A DNA stretch of 64,000 nucleotides, from the NCBI RefSeq assembly GCF_004332295.1, contig NZ_RXLP01000019.1:1-64000 (forward strand), read 5' to 3'. The notes under the pieces were generated by a model. That model was not told the origin of the DNA and ran no database searches. It saw only the letters and a program-made list of their open reading frames with translations. Shown here one piece after another: positions 8,242-16,973 of the stretch. The position numbers and the translations under genes were made by a program. Position 1 is the first letter of the stretch; each line of letters starts with the position of its first letter. The stretch is from Alloscardovia theropitheci (GTDB lineage Bacteria; Actinomycetota; Actinomycetes; Actinomycetales; Bifidobacteriaceae).

Positions 8242-9111
8242 TTATAGTTCAACTTCAGGCTTATTTGGGTCGTCTTGAACGCGCGCAAATTTCGCAGCCA
8301 AGGCAGCTTTACTTTTTGCCTCATCTTCTTCTTTTGCCTTGCGTTTAGCTTCGTTCTTATCCCACAAAATTTCATCATGATGATAGTCCCATTGCTTAGC
8401 TGAAGATTCAAGGATGCGTTCCACGCTGCTATCAATACCATCACTATAAATCTTTAGCAGTTCAGAAGCGTTCATAAAGGTACGCGGAGAACCGACGAAA
8501 TCAAGATAGCCATTCGCGACAAGAATCATCAACGCTGCTGCGGCAAATGCTCCCTCAGATTGTTTCTCAATCAATGCGGCAATTTCACGTGCAATTGCAA
8601 ACGCGCATACGACGTTTTCTACATCGCCACTCCCCGAATCATCCTCCGAGGTAGCCGCCGAATCAATGCCTGCATTATTGCCAAGTCGATTAATAATTTC
8701 CTCAATATCCTTTAAATCTGCAGATACGGATTCACCTCCAGCAACGCATGCCGCAACTTGCAAAATCTGCAACGCGTCAAAATCGTCAGCGAGCTCATAC
8801 GCTTGCTCATATGCATCATTGGCAATTAATAACGCATCCACCAATGCCTGATTTCTTCCAGGGATATCTTCAGCACCTTCAAACACATACTCCGCATCTG
8901 CAATTGTTAAGTCATGAGCTTGTTGAGTTTCGGTTCCAAGCAAAATTTTTGCAATTTGGAATGTTTGACGTACTTGAAGGTTGTCACCATAATGGACGTC
9001 ATTATCGAGCTGCTTTGCATCAGTGAGTGGCCATAATGCCTCTAATCGTTCAGCAGCTTTACGAGCGCGACTTACTACTTCTTGTGGTACATTATGCAAA
9101 AAAGTATTCAT
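8242..9111 (-). CDS. Conserved hypothetical acidic protein
   Basis: A 289-residue soluble protein that I do not recognise. It is Ala- and acid-rich and mainly helical, with no signal peptide or membrane span. A Ser/Asp/Glu-rich linker lies near residue 155, and the C-terminal 40 residues are highly charged (alternating Lys/Glu) and likely coiled coil. I chose the ATG at 9111 because GGGGAGC sits 5-11 nt before it; the ATG four codons earlier would bury that ribosome site. It is a single gene with a perfect hairpin about 77 bp upstream separating it from the next gene on the strand. No function is proposed. Confidence 0.7.
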   Translation of the reverse strand: MNTFLHNVPQEVVSRARKAAERLEALWPLTDAKQLDNDVHYGDNLQVRQTFQIAKILLGTETQQAHDLTIADAEYVFEGAEDIPGRNQALVDALLIANDAYEQAYELADDFDALQILQVAACVAGGESVSADLKDIEEIINRLGNNAGIDSAATSEDDSGSGDVENVVCAFAIAREIAALIEKQSEGAFAAAALMILVANGYLDFVGSPRTFMNASELLKIYSDGIDSSVERILESSAKQWDYHHDEILWDKNEAKRKAKEEDEAKSKAALAAKFARVQDDPNKPEVEL

Positions 9112-9187
9112 ACTGCTCCCCAATGAGATTGAGAATTCTTATCTTTCCTTATTATCCCACACTTTTTTGCATATTGTTCCTTAAATG

Positions 9188-9227
9188 CTTTCGGGGTTAT
9201 GTGGCATCAGTCACATAACCCCGAAAG
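9188..9227 (-). terminator. 16-bp perfect hairpin, likely bidirectional terminator
   Basis: CTTTCGGGGTTATGTG (9188-9203) pairs perfectly with 9212-9227 around an 8-nt loop. No U-tract follows on either strand. It separates the histidine phosphatase gene (ends 9430) from the hypothetical gene starting at 9111. A half-match of the repeated 10-mer (TTTTTTGCA, 9163-9171, preceded by C instead of A) is next to it. Confidence 0.5.
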
Positions 9228-9264
9228 TCAGAAAATAAGTATAAAAGCATGAAACCCTCAGATG

Positions 9265-9289
9265 CTTTATGCACTTTATGCACTTTATG
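9265..9289. repeat. 9-bp tandem repeat, 2.8 copies
   Basis: CTTTATGCA is repeated at 9265-9273 and 9274-9282, with a partial third copy to 9289. It lies in the gap downstream of the histidine phosphatase gene. Confidence 0.8.
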
Positions 9290-9429
9290 TCTTGCACAAT
9301 TAGACCGCCGGATTGTCCTTAACCTGATAAAGACTTGTGCTGCTTCTCCTGCTCGGAAAGCCCGATGTATATGTCTCGTTATGCAAAAATATTGCGTGTC
9401 TGCCCTGCTACCTTCTAAAAAATATTAAA

Positions 9430-10218
9430 TTATTCCACATTCGCCGCAGGATCCGCATATTCGATACTTACCAACTTATGAGTTCCTACTTCAAACGTAA
9501 AAGATGTAACCGACGCAAGCGCGGTTTTGCGTAAAAGCATGTTATGCTCAGGATGTCCGGTTTCGAGCATATGCCTAAATGACCAAATTGGTGATTCATG
9601 ACTTACAACAATTATCGATTTTCCGGCGAATTCATCAACCTTCTCAAATACAAAGTCTTGAACTCTCGCTGCGATTTCTTTATAAGATTCACCCCAGCTT
9701 GGACGCCATAAATTCAGAACTAATCTCCAATTACCGTTCTTCCAGAGAGCGCCTTCGCCATGACCAATGCGCTTGCCACGAAATTCATTTCGCGCTTCGA
9801 TGATACGTTCATCTGTCTTGATTGCTAGATTCGTCGAGTCATGCTCAGTAGAGGTATCCGAGTTAGATTTTCTAGTGATTTCCTCGATAATCGCGGTTGC
9901 GGTATCAATCGTGCGATCAAGTGGCGAAGAGAAAACTGCTGCTGGATTCTTCATGGATTTATTTCGAGCCATATAACGTCCAGTTTCGTGTGCCATACGA
10001 AAGCCTCGCTCGGACAAATGAAAGCCTGGTAAACGTTCGTAAAGTACGTGATCGGGGTTAAAAACTTCTCCGTGTCGCACGAGATGTACAGTTGTATATT
10101 GCGAGTTCTGTGCTTTCTGCGTATTCTGCGTATTTTGTGCAGGTTGTTCCACAAGCCACTGTGTTTCTTCAGAATTTGTTGTGCTGTTTCGAGGCTCAGG
10201 AGATTTACTCATTTCCAT
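9430..10218 (-). CDS. Histidine phosphatase superfamily (phosphoglycerate mutase-like) protein
   Basis: A 262-residue protein whose HLVRHGE motif near residue 47 carries the His that is phosphorylated during catalysis. A second catalytic His is in VVSHESPIW. The first 40 residues are a low-complexity Gln/Asn/Thr-rich leader. Members act as broad phosphatases, phosphoglycerate mutases or alpha-ribazole phosphatases; the substrate cannot be assigned here. No metal sites are needed by this family. The start at 10218 has only a weak ribosome site; an ATG two codons later is equally possible. Neighbouring genes on this strand are separated by more than 100 bp, so it may be monocistronic. Confidence 0.85.
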   Translation of the reverse strand: MEMSKSPEPRNSTTNSEETQWLVEQPAQNTQNTQKAQNSQYTTVHLVRHGEVFNPDHVLYERLPGFHLSERGFRMAHETGRYMARNKSMKNPAAVFSSPLDRTIDTATAIIEEITRKSNSDTSTEHDSTNLAIKTDERIIEARNEFRGKRIGHGEGALWKNGNWRLVLNLWRPSWGESYKEIAARVQDFVFEKVDEFAGKSIIVVSHESPIWSFRHMLETGHPEHNMLLRKTALASVTSFTFEVGTHKLVSIEYADPAANVE

Positions 10219-10322
10219 AAAAGTCCAATCTACAAAAAATATGCTGAAAGCAAGCTATACATAACTTGAACTAGCCTTATTTTCTGTTTTAATAACTCGA
10301 TTCGCTTGTAAGATACCGAATA

Positions 10323-10673
10323 TTAGAAATTAGCGCCGTTCCAGCCCCAATCTTCAGTCATAGTATAACGAACGTATACGCGATTTTGTGGAATCCCTAA
10401 CACAGATTCGAGAGCTGGAATAATCTGCGCGCTCAATTCCTCCCACGCTTCACGTGGTGCAGATGAATGCCCGAATGCATTGACCTCAACGTAAGCGGCA
10501 GGCTTCGAATCATCACCAGCGAAGTAAATTGGCATGTTATCCTCAAAAGGACACATTAGCCACCCCTCGGATTTTCCTGGCAAAGCTGTTATTGCTTGAC
10601 CGTAAATACTCTTCAGTTCTTCACGTTGCTGCCGAGTTGTTTCGACACTAACATGGGTATGAATCACTGGCAT
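10323..10673 (-). CDS. MIF/tautomerase superfamily protein
   Basis: A 116-residue protein that begins Met-Pro; after Met removal Pro1 would be the catalytic base typical of the tautomerase superfamily. Length and the C-terminal WGWNGANF segment match the macrophage migration inhibitory factor/D-dopachrome tautomerase branch rather than the 60-residue 4-oxalocrotonate branch. Expected activity is phenylpyruvate or similar keto-enol tautomerisation as a trimer; the true substrate is unknown. No signal peptide is present. AGGAAAGG precedes the ATG at good spacing. It appears to be a single gene. Confidence 0.8.
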   Translation of the reverse strand: MPVIHTHVSVETTRQQREELKSIYGQAITALPGKSEGWLMCPFEDNMPIYFAGDDSKPAAYVEVNAFGHSSAPREAWEELSAQIIPALESVLGIPQNRVYVRYTMTEDWGWNGANF

Positions 10674-10791
10674 GATGAGACCTTTCCTATTGAGAATTGA
10701 CGATTTTAAGAATTTCTTTTAATTTTACGCGATTTTAATACTTTTATTTGCTTCGTATTATTTGAACGGTCATTTTGCAAAAAATACATTG

Positions 10792-11283
10792 CTACTTACC
10801 AAATTTTAACGACCATTCCCCAATTTTATGAGCTATAGAGTTTGGGTCAATCTGTCCATCTTCAGGAGCGTCCAAAAGCCACTTTCGTATAACAAAATTC
10901 CACACAGCAACAACCACTGTAGCTACAATCTTCCCACCATTCGTATAAATGGTATATAACGTATCGCCTGGTTGAACTCCTGCTGGCAGAAGGACATCAG
11001 TGGAAACCCACAAGATCAATACATTAATGAACAAACCTATATTTGCCGAAACGATGAATATCACAATTTCCATCCATCGTGCCATATCCGGACGATGTAC
11101 AAAAACGTATTTCATGCTCGCTGCATAGTTAAAGATTAAAGATAAAATAAACGAAATCGTACCTGCAAGTGTAGCGTTCATATGAAAGAGAGCTACGAGA
11201 ATATTAAGAATGCCGAAATCAAGTACTGCAGCAATAATACCCACTACGCCGAATTTTGCAATTTGAGTTATAAGATTCTTCAT
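10792..11283 (-). CDS. GtrA-family membrane protein
   Basis: A 163-residue protein with four membrane helices and the GtrA-type start (FGVVGIIAAVLDFGILNIL). The C-terminal part contains the family's KW.L motif (IRKWLLDA). GtrA-like proteins are thought to flip or recycle polyprenyl-phosphate-linked sugars for surface polysaccharides, which fits the glycan genes beyond 16 kb, including a GtrB-like glycosyltransferase at 16974-18065. AGGAAGA lies just before the ATG. It is flanked by TGCAAAAAAT at 10776-10785 downstream and TTTTTTGCA at 11305-11313 upstream, related to the intergenic 10-mer. Confidence 0.85.
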   Translation of the reverse strand: MKNLITQIAKFGVVGIIAAVLDFGILNILVALFHMNATLAGTISFILSLIFNYAASMKYVFVHRPDMARWMEIVIFIVSANIGLFINVLILWVSTDVLLPAGVQPGDTLYTIYTNGGKIVATVVVAVWNFVIRKWLLDAPEDGQIDPNSIAHKIGEWSLKFGK

Positions 11284-11399
11284 TCTTCCTATTTAACTCC
11301 CTCTTTTTTTGCAATGTGGTTTTCTACTCACACCTGCACAATTTTTAGACGATTTATACTTCATTGAGATGAGACCTGTTGATAGCAACGACTCAATAT

Positions 11400-11476
11400 A
11401 TTTTTTGCAGATTGTACGATTTTCACCTCGTTATTGGGAATTCTCGATGTCCTTTCACGTACAACGTGCAAAAAAT
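11400..11476. repeat. Paired inverted 10-mer element (copy 2)
   Basis: ATTTTTTGCA at 11400-11409 and TGCAAAAAAT at 11467-11476, start-to-start 67 bp. It lies in the divergent gap between gtrA-like and the nuclease-like gene. Confidence 0.7.
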
Positions 11477-11583
11477 CTTTCTCACTTGCATCTGTTCCAA
11501 TATCCACCCGAACTTATCCGTCATATGCCGCAGTTATCCACATTCGTTCACATTGTTTTTTAAATTAGGAGTTTGATTCATAT

Positions 11584-12786
11584 TTGATTCAGACTAATTG
11601 TATGAGTGTCTCAATCAATATTCCTCAAATTCTTATGCGGCCATCGTTACGCAATGAACGTCGTGTACTAACTAGGCGATGCCATACTAATTGCGTGTCG
11701 CAGCCATTATCCGGTTACTTTATCAATACTCAGTCATGGGAATCAATGTCAAGCGCCCACCAAATTCTGTCAAAAATCTATGCAGTTGCACGAGAGCACC
11801 CATTCTGGCCAGTCTCTGTGGTTTCTGCTGCAGCGCTTTTTGGAGTAAACCTACCGAAAAGTTTCCACAGGCATATTCATTTTGCGACAGATATGCACAC
11901 TTCCACTTCACCGCGTAAGCGTATTCCCATTCGTTTCCATTACGTTAAAGAATCGTGCCCAAAACGCAAGATAACACGCGCATTTAGACGCTTATACCAA
12001 ACTAAGAGATCTGATGGCATCGTTGCCCATCCATACTTTCCAATAAATGATAGGATTGGCATACTGAATGGCGTGGTGGTCACATCTCCTTTGCAAACAA
12101 TTTTCGATTGCATGCGTACATTACCATTCGAATATGCTCTTATCGTTGGCGACCAGATAGCTCGAAAATTCAATGTATCGCGTCAGAAGATTTTACGTTT
12201 TGCATGCAAACGTCGTCATTGTTGGAAATTATCCGCAACCCTTTTCAAACTGGGGTTTATTGATGCTAAATCCGAAAATGGTGGTGAATCATTTTGCCGA
12301 GGACGAATCATTCGCGCGGGATTTGTCACACCTACATTACAGAAGGAGATTGAAAATCCATTATTTGCACTTCATCGGCATAGTTCACCTACGCTACAAT
12401 CGACGCGCATTATCCGGCCAGATTATGTATGGACGATTAATCATCCTAAAAAATCTAGCTCAACTACTCGCACGCGACAATTTCAGCATATTGCTGCTGA
12501 GTTGGATGGAAAAGGAAAGTACTTCGACCGCTCAGTTCTCGCCAGCTCTCACACGGATACAGCTGCCGTCATAATGCGCGAGAAGGATCGGGAAACTGCA
12601 TTATCTTTAAAGAATTTTAAGCTTGTTCGTTTTCAATTCAGTGAAGCGTACGAATTACAGGGAGACGCACTAATCGAAAAATTACGTCTCGCCGGAGTAC
12701 CAATAGTTAACCGATGGGAAGCCCGAAGAAGAGAACGGTTGCTCGCAAGATATACTGGGCACAAAACGTTATTGAGATTGGATTGA
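11584..12786 (+). CDS. Endonuclease-like protein with AbiEi-type N-terminal region
   Basis: A 400-residue basic soluble protein. Residues about 60-200 look like the AbiEi-like/winged-helix region found in actinobacterial proteins that end in a restriction-endonuclease-like (DUF559/VSR-like) fold. The C-terminal part has RPDYVW followed by AAELDGKGKYFDR and a charged REKDRE helix, which resembles a PD-(D/E)xK active site (Asp, then Glu-x-Asp-x-Lys). Proteins of this kind are common orphans in bifidobacteria; function is unproven, DNA binding or cleavage is inference. No toxin partner is adjacent. The start is uncertain: TTG at 11584 has AGGAG 12 nt upstream; the ATG at 11602 has no ribosome site. 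Confidence 0.6.
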   Translation: MIQTNCMSVSINIPQILMRPSLRNERRVLTRRCHTNCVSQPLSGYFINTQSWESMSSAHQILSKIYAVAREHPFWPVSVVSAAALFGVNLPKSFHRHIHFATDMHTSTSPRKRIPIRFHYVKESCPKRKITRAFRRLYQTKRSDGIVAHPYFPINDRIGILNGVVVTSPLQTIFDCMRTLPFEYALIVGDQIARKFNVSRQKILRFACKRRHCWKLSATLFKLGFIDAKSENGGESFCRGRIIRAGFVTPTLQKEIENPLFALHRHSSPTLQSTRIIRPDYVWTINHPKKSSSTTRTRQFQHIAAELDGKGKYFDRSVLASSHTDTAAVIMREKDRETALSLKNFKLVRFQFSEAYELQGDALIEKLRLAGVPIVNRWEARRRERLLARYTGHKTLLRLD

Positions 12787-13308
12787 TGGGGGCTCAATCT
12801 TTTGATTCCTTTGTTTCTTATATATCAATAGGGATCAGTTGATTCGTCATTGACAAGAATCAAACACATGAGATTATCAAATCTGCCATCACAAAGTGAC
12901 TAACGTCTAAGATTAAGAGGATATGCTTCCTCTTGTGCAACTGCCTATGCCGAATCATTACTTCGCGCCTTTCGTCGCCCGTCCTGATGCATTTCTTTTG
13001 GCTGATTACCATCTTAGATACGCCCCGACAAGGCGAAATAAAAAGAAAGACTAGCGAAGCTAAACAAAACAAGCGTTTTACAATAATGCTATGCTCGTCC
13101 CCTTTGAGTGCAGGCTTCTTCCTTGATTTTTTGCAGAACGTACCATGATACAGCTGATAAACAAGTATTTTATTACTATCGCAGCCGCCACATCGGGCAA
13201 AGTTGCAAAAAAATCACGGGGGTTGAGAAATGATACGGCAATAAACAGCGAAAATCTCACGCTGGTTTGTGCATATCGTAATTGCGCTTATTGCACCGTC
13301 CATCGTGC
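12787..13308. other. Gene-free convergent gap
   Basis: Lies between the 3' ends of the nuclease-like gene and the rplI operon. It holds one paired 10-mer element (13126-13214) and a weak inverted repeat TTGATTC/GAATCAA around 12839-12863. A 43-codon frame at 12923-13054 (+) has AGAGG too close to its ATG and is not called a gene. Confidence 0.4.
13126..13214. repeat. Paired inverted 10-mer element (copy 3, long spacing)
   Basis: ATTTTTTGCA at 13126-13135 and TGCAAAAAAAT (one extra A) at 13204-13214. Start-to-start is 78 bp, about 11 bp longer than copies 1 and 2. Confidence 0.65.
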
Positions 13309-13354
13309 AAAAACTAGAAGGTGGCATTAGCCACATATAGCCAATGCCACCTTC
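13309..13354 (-). terminator. Rho-independent terminator of the rpsF-ssb-rpsR-rplI operon
   Basis: GAAGGTGGCATT (13343-13354 read on this strand) pairs with 13317-13328 in a 12-bp perfect stem with a 14-nt loop. It is followed, on the minus strand, by CTAGTTTTT. It sits 56 bp after rplI. Confidence 0.85.
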
Positions 13355-13410
13355 GTAAAATTTACCGATTACAAGTCACAAATCACTTTGCATCAAGTAA
13401 TCACAAAAGA

Positions 13411-13863
13411 CTACTCTGCTACTACCTTAACGGTAAATTGTGCAGAGATTTCAGGATGCAACTGTACGGTTGCAGTGAAATCACCAGTAGTCTTAATGTT
13501 TTCTACAGTAACTGCCTTTGCGGAAACTGCATTGCCCTTAGCAGTAAGAGCTTCAGCTACTTCAGCTGCTGCAATAGCACCGAAGAGCTTTCCAGATTCG
13601 GAAACCTTAGCAGAAATTTCTACTACAGAGCCTTCGATATCATTCTTAGCAGCAACTGCATCTTCACGAGAAGCAAGAGCAAGTGCACGACGTGCACGCT
13701 GCATCTGCTCAATCTGAGCTGCAGCACCCTTAGTCCAAGCAAATGCGAGTCCCTGAGGAACAAGGAAGTTACGTGCATAACCAGCAGAAACTTCTACAAC
13801 ATCTCCAGCCTGACCAAGACCGTTTACAGAATCGCGGAGAATAACCTTAGTGTTCTTTGCCAT
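13411..13863 (-). CDS. rplI: 50S ribosomal protein bL9
   Basis: A 150-residue protein with the L9 signature at the start: [35 protein letters not shown]. This is the rRNA-binding N-domain, followed by a long central helix and a C-terminal domain. It binds 23S rRNA near the L1 region of the large subunit. It is the last gene of the rpsF-ssb-rpsR-rplI operon, 18 bp after rpsR, with GAAGGAAA before the ATG. Length is normal for the family. Confidence 0.98.
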   Translation of the reverse strand: MAKNTKVILRDSVNGLGQAGDVVEVSAGYARNFLVPQGLAFAWTKGAAAQIEQMQRARRALALASREDAVAAKNDIEGSVVEISAKVSESGKLFGAIAAAEVAEALTAKGNAVSAKAVTVENIKTTGDFTATVQLHPEISAQFTVKVVAE

Positions 13864-13881
13864 GGTAATTTCCTTCTTCCT

Positions 13882-14130
13882 TTAGCGACCGTTGGTTGCG
13901 TATGGGAGCAAAGCCATTTCACGTGCATTCTTAATAGCACGTGCAATCTTGCGCTGTTCCTGTACGGTTACGCCGGTGATACGACGGGAACGAATCTTGC
14001 CGCGGTCCGAAATGAACTTGCGAAGCAGAGCAACGTCCTTGTAATCGATTTCAGTAATCTTTGCAGCCTTCAATGGATTTGGCTTCTTCTTGAAAGGCTT
14101 TACTGGTGGCTGAGGCCTTTTGCGTGACAT
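13882..14130 (-). CDS. rpsR: 30S ribosomal protein bS18
   Basis: An 82-residue basic protein with the S18 core ([20 protein letters not shown], then [19 protein letters not shown]). It binds S6 and 16S rRNA in the platform of the small subunit. The N-terminus is Lys/Pro-rich. AAGGAGTG precedes the ATG. No CxxC zinc-ribbon cysteines are visible, so this is the zinc-free type. It is third in the operon, 158 bp after ssb. Confidence 0.98.
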   Translation of the reverse strand: MSRKRPQPPVKPFKKKPNPLKAAKITEIDYKDVALLRKFISDRGKIRSRRITGVTVQEQRKIARAIKNAREMALLPYATNGR

Positions 14131-14288
14131 GTCACACTCCTTAAAAATTAAACTCCAGATTTACCGAATTCATGAAATTCACGAATTTCGCATCCGTATT
14201 CGTTATCTCTTTTGTTATCTTTCTTTCGGTTCGCTCGACTTAGCATTCAATATGCAAAGTTATTCAGCTTTCTCAACTGTAAGTATAG

Positions 14289-14900
14289 TTAGAAAGGAAT
14301 TTCTTCAGAACCGAAGTCAGCAGAGCTTCCAAAATCAGAGCTTCCGCCAAACGCAGAGCTATCATCGGATGCACTCCATGGATCTGTCGATGGCGCAGCT
14401 GCAGCATTATAATTAGCGTTTGCAGCATTTGCGCCTGCACCATTTGCATAATTTGGCGCAGCATTAGCACCTTGGAAACCACCACGATTAGAGGAATAGT
14501 TTCCATTACTACCGGAATTTCCAGACGAAATACGGTTCACGGATGCTGTTGCTCGGCTCAAAGACGGGCCAATTTCAGTAATTCGCAGCTCAACAACAGT
14601 GCGCGATTCGCCCTGTTGTGTTTGATATGAGCGCTGGACCAAGTTACCCTGAGCAATAACACGCATACCCTTTGTAAGTGACTGCGCTATATTGCTTGCC
14701 ATGGTGGTGTACTGGGAATCCCAGCAAGAGCAACGCATGAAAAGCGCGTCTCCATCTTCAAACTGTCCCGTATTACGATTGTATGTACGAGGAGTTGAGG
14801 CGATAGTAAAGTTCACTACCTTGCCACCGTTGCTCGTTGTTCGTAGTTCAGGATCTGCGGTGAGGTTTCCCACAACAGTAATGACAGTTTCTCCAGCCAT
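14289..14900 (-). CDS. ssb: Single-stranded DNA-binding protein
   Basis: A 203-residue protein. The OB-fold occupies about 1-110 ([17 protein letters not shown] at the start). A disordered Gly/Asn/Ala/Ser-rich linker (about 120-190) follows, and the acidic tip EEIPF binds partner proteins at replication forks. It coats single-stranded DNA during replication, repair and recombination. It lies between rpsF and rpsR, as in most actinobacteria. CGGAGTAG precedes the ATG. The linker is unusually rich in Ala/Asn repeats but otherwise the protein is normal. Confidence 0.97.
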   Translation of the reverse strand: MAGETVITVVGNLTADPELRTTSNGGKVVNFTIASTPRTYNRNTGQFEDGDALFMRCSCWDSQYTTMASNIAQSLTKGMRVIAQGNLVQRSYQTQQGESRTVVELRITEIGPSLSRATASVNRISSGNSGSNGNYSSNRGGFQGANAAPNYANGAGANAANANYNAAAAPSTDPWSASDDSSAFGGSSDFGSSADFGSEEIPF

Positions 14901-15036
14901 GACTACTCCGTTTATGAATGTAAATCTATGAGTTTTACGTTTACTATGTAATTTAATTGTGTGCTACAAATCCGTGAGTTTCGATATCCCATTTATGGAT
15001 ACCAAGAAAAATTCAGTGGATTTCTAGCTTTTACGA

Positions 15037-15333
15037 CTATTCAGCGTCAGTACGAAGAATCTTTGTACGAACGATGGATTCGTTAAGGTTAAGCAAACGA
15101 TCAAGTTCGTCGCTAGTTGCTGGTTCTGCAGTGTAGTTAACTACAGCGTAGTTACCTTCAGTCTTTCCAGCGATTTCATAAGCCAACTTGCGACGACCCC
15201 AGATATCGACGTTGTCAATAGTGCCCTTTTCGTTGGTGACGGTTTCCAGATAGGTGTCGACCAACTTCTTCAATGCGCGTTCGTCCATTTCTGGATCAGC
15301 GATGAGCATGAGTTCATACTTGTGAGCAGACAT
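15037..15333 (-). CDS. rpsF: 30S ribosomal protein bS6
   Basis: A 97-residue protein with the S6 ferredoxin-like fold: KYELMLIADPEMDE at the start, then DIWGRRKLAYEIAGKTEGNYAVVNY. It binds S18 in the small-subunit platform. I chose the ATG at 15333 because an ideal AAGGAGGTG precedes it; the frame is open upstream to 15417, but that stretch would bury the ribosome site. It is the first gene of the operon. Confidence 0.97.
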   Translation of the reverse strand: MSAHKYELMLIADPEMDERALKKLVDTYLETVTNEKGTIDNVDIWGRRKLAYEIAGKTEGNYAVVNYTAEPATSDELDRLLNLNESIVRTKILRTDAE

Positions 15334-15385
15334 CACCCACCTCCTTCGGACTAATCGGCCACAGACCTTCTGTGGCAGGAGAATG
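15334..15385 (-). promoter_or_regulatory. rpsF leader hairpin, possible S6:S18 autoregulatory motif
   Basis: On the minus strand CCACAGA...TCTGTGG forms a hairpin, followed by two CCG triplets (GGCCGATTAGTCCGAAGG) next to the ribosome site. Many bacteria carry an S6:S18-binding RNA with a conserved CCG at this place. The match here is by eye only. Confidence 0.35.
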
Positions 15386-15697
15386 TGTATACTCTGTTGC
15401 CCGATAACCAGTAACATGCCATTCTGTAAGCCATACTGGTGAAGGAGAGCCGCGAATTGACCGCATTTTTAACCCTACTTCATATCGAGCCAACTTAATA
15501 AAGAATACTCGTTCGGCTAGACGATAGCAAGCTGGTGAAGAATGCCCAAAAACGACCTACTTCTTTGTGATGTTTTCTATCAATTCGTGCAAGATTTTAG
15601 CAGATTTAACCGTTTTACAAGCAATGACTAATCGATTACATCATTACTTTCTAAATAATTCCCGGTTAGTCTCTTAGAATTCGTCTACTTTGCAACA

Positions 15698-15775
15698 ATT
15701 TTTTGCAGTTCTGCCCGCTTTAGACATCATATTGCTTTAATGCCGCGTACATAAGCAGTCCGACTTGCAAAAAAT
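15698..15775. repeat. Paired inverted 10-mer element (copy 4)
   Basis: ATTTTTTGCA at 15698-15707 and TGCAAAAAAT at 15766-15775, start-to-start 68 bp. It lies in the 550-bp gap upstream of rpsF and downstream of the secreted-protein gene; no gene was recognised in that gap. Confidence 0.7.
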
Positions 15776-15886
15776 TAGCGACGCCCGTAATAACAAGCCC
15801 AACTCATCATCGTTTCTCAGTCTAAGTCTGCTCGAACGTACCCTCCGCGTATCGACCGTCTAGCCCACCGTCCTCACGCATGACTC

Positions 15887-16849
15887 TTACTCATCGCGGG
15901 TTGGCGACCCGAAATACCCATTATAAATTATTGCAAAGTTTCGGTTTCCATATGAGGAGCATTCGTCGCCTTCACCAGTGCCTGCTTCTAAAGCAGCCGC
16001 ATTGGGTTGATACGGCGTATAAATATATAACAATGCCGTCGCAGTGTTATAGATATACACATCGCTAGCGCCACAACTCACTGTCGGAGAGTATCTCATG
16101 GAGTTCAACGTACCCGCATGGAAGTTGTAGTCTGATTCGTGATTGAGATAGTACTTAAACCGGTGCGCAGCGCCATAAACCTGATTAAAGAAACCAGCAT
16201 AACGCGTATCGCACGGCGCATCATCGGGGCACGATAATCCTACTGCTTTATCGAGTTGTTCTTTCGATACACTTGAGCGACCGACAAGATTTTGCTCTTT
16301 CTGCAAAATAGTCAGAAGAACTTTCTGGCTAATTCCACACGCCCTTGCCGAACTATCAATAATTTCCGCGGCTGTCGCATTTCCCGATTCGGGTGCAGTG
16401 TACGCGTTGCATTCGTTATCCGCATCTCGTGAATTAACATCTATCCGCAGATTTTTGAGGCAGAATTCTCCAGAACAAGCCTGGCCTTGTTGTTCAAGAA
16501 ATACTTGGATTTCCGCAGCCGTCATCGAATTCGAATCAAAGAAATTATGATCAGAAATGATATATCCAGGGTCGAAATCATACGAACGAACCAATTGATT
16601 TTGAGATGACTGAGCTTCCTGAACGGCTCGCTGCCATTGCACCAACCGTGTAACCGCAGCAGTAAGAGCTACCGTAAGCACAGCAGCGAGAATCCATAAC
16701 GCAATTGTTCTCACATGTTGCATGCCTGTTGCATGCTGCGACTTCGACCCCACACCTGACTTAGGAGGCTGCATCAGCGTCGGACGGCGTGAAGAGCGTA
16801 AAGGATGAGACGTCCGAGGAGGGCGTGGTGGCAGAGAGCTTTTGGACAT
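15887..16849 (-). CDS. Single-pass, extracytoplasmic hemagglutinin-like protein
   Basis: A 320-residue protein: Pro/Arg-rich cytoplasmic tail (1-45), one membrane helix (about 48-70), then an extracellular domain. That domain has paired cysteines (CSGEFC, CNAYTAP, SARACG, SCPDDAPC) and a C-terminal block (MRYSPTVSCG...YNTATALLYIYTPYQPNAAAL...SSYGNRNFAIIYNGYFG). Similar actinobacterial proteins are often named 'hemagglutinin'. The ILQKEQ segment resembles lysozyme/transglycosylase-like folds, but no catalytic claim is made. Location beside glycan genes fits a cell-envelope role. The start at 16849 lacks a strong ribosome site. Confidence 0.65.
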   Translation of the reverse strand: MSKSSLPPRPPRTSHPLRSSRRPTLMQPPKSGVGSKSQHATGMQHVRTIALWILAAVLTVALTAAVTRLVQWQRAVQEAQSSQNQLVRSYDFDPGYIISDHNFFDSNSMTAAEIQVFLEQQGQACSGEFCLKNLRIDVNSRDADNECNAYTAPESGNATAAEIIDSSARACGISQKVLLTILQKEQNLVGRSSVSKEQLDKAVGLSCPDDAPCDTRYAGFFNQVYGAAHRFKYYLNHESDYNFHAGTLNSMRYSPTVSCGASDVYIYNTATALLYIYTPYQPNAAALEAGTGEGDECSSYGNRNFAIIYNGYFGSPTRDE

Positions 16850-16973
16850 AATAATCCATGCTAGCAGTTTTAACCGTTCTTAACCACCACAAGCACGAAG
16901 CCTCAGCCGTTAGCAAATTCGAAGCCTTCATGTGACATGTCCAACGGCCCTATACCTCTACCAAACCGGCCAG

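Noticed and set aside
12923-13054. 43-codon + strand ORF in the convergent gap
   Set aside because: The AGAGG is only 2 nt from the ATG, composition is not coding-like, and nothing is recognisable.
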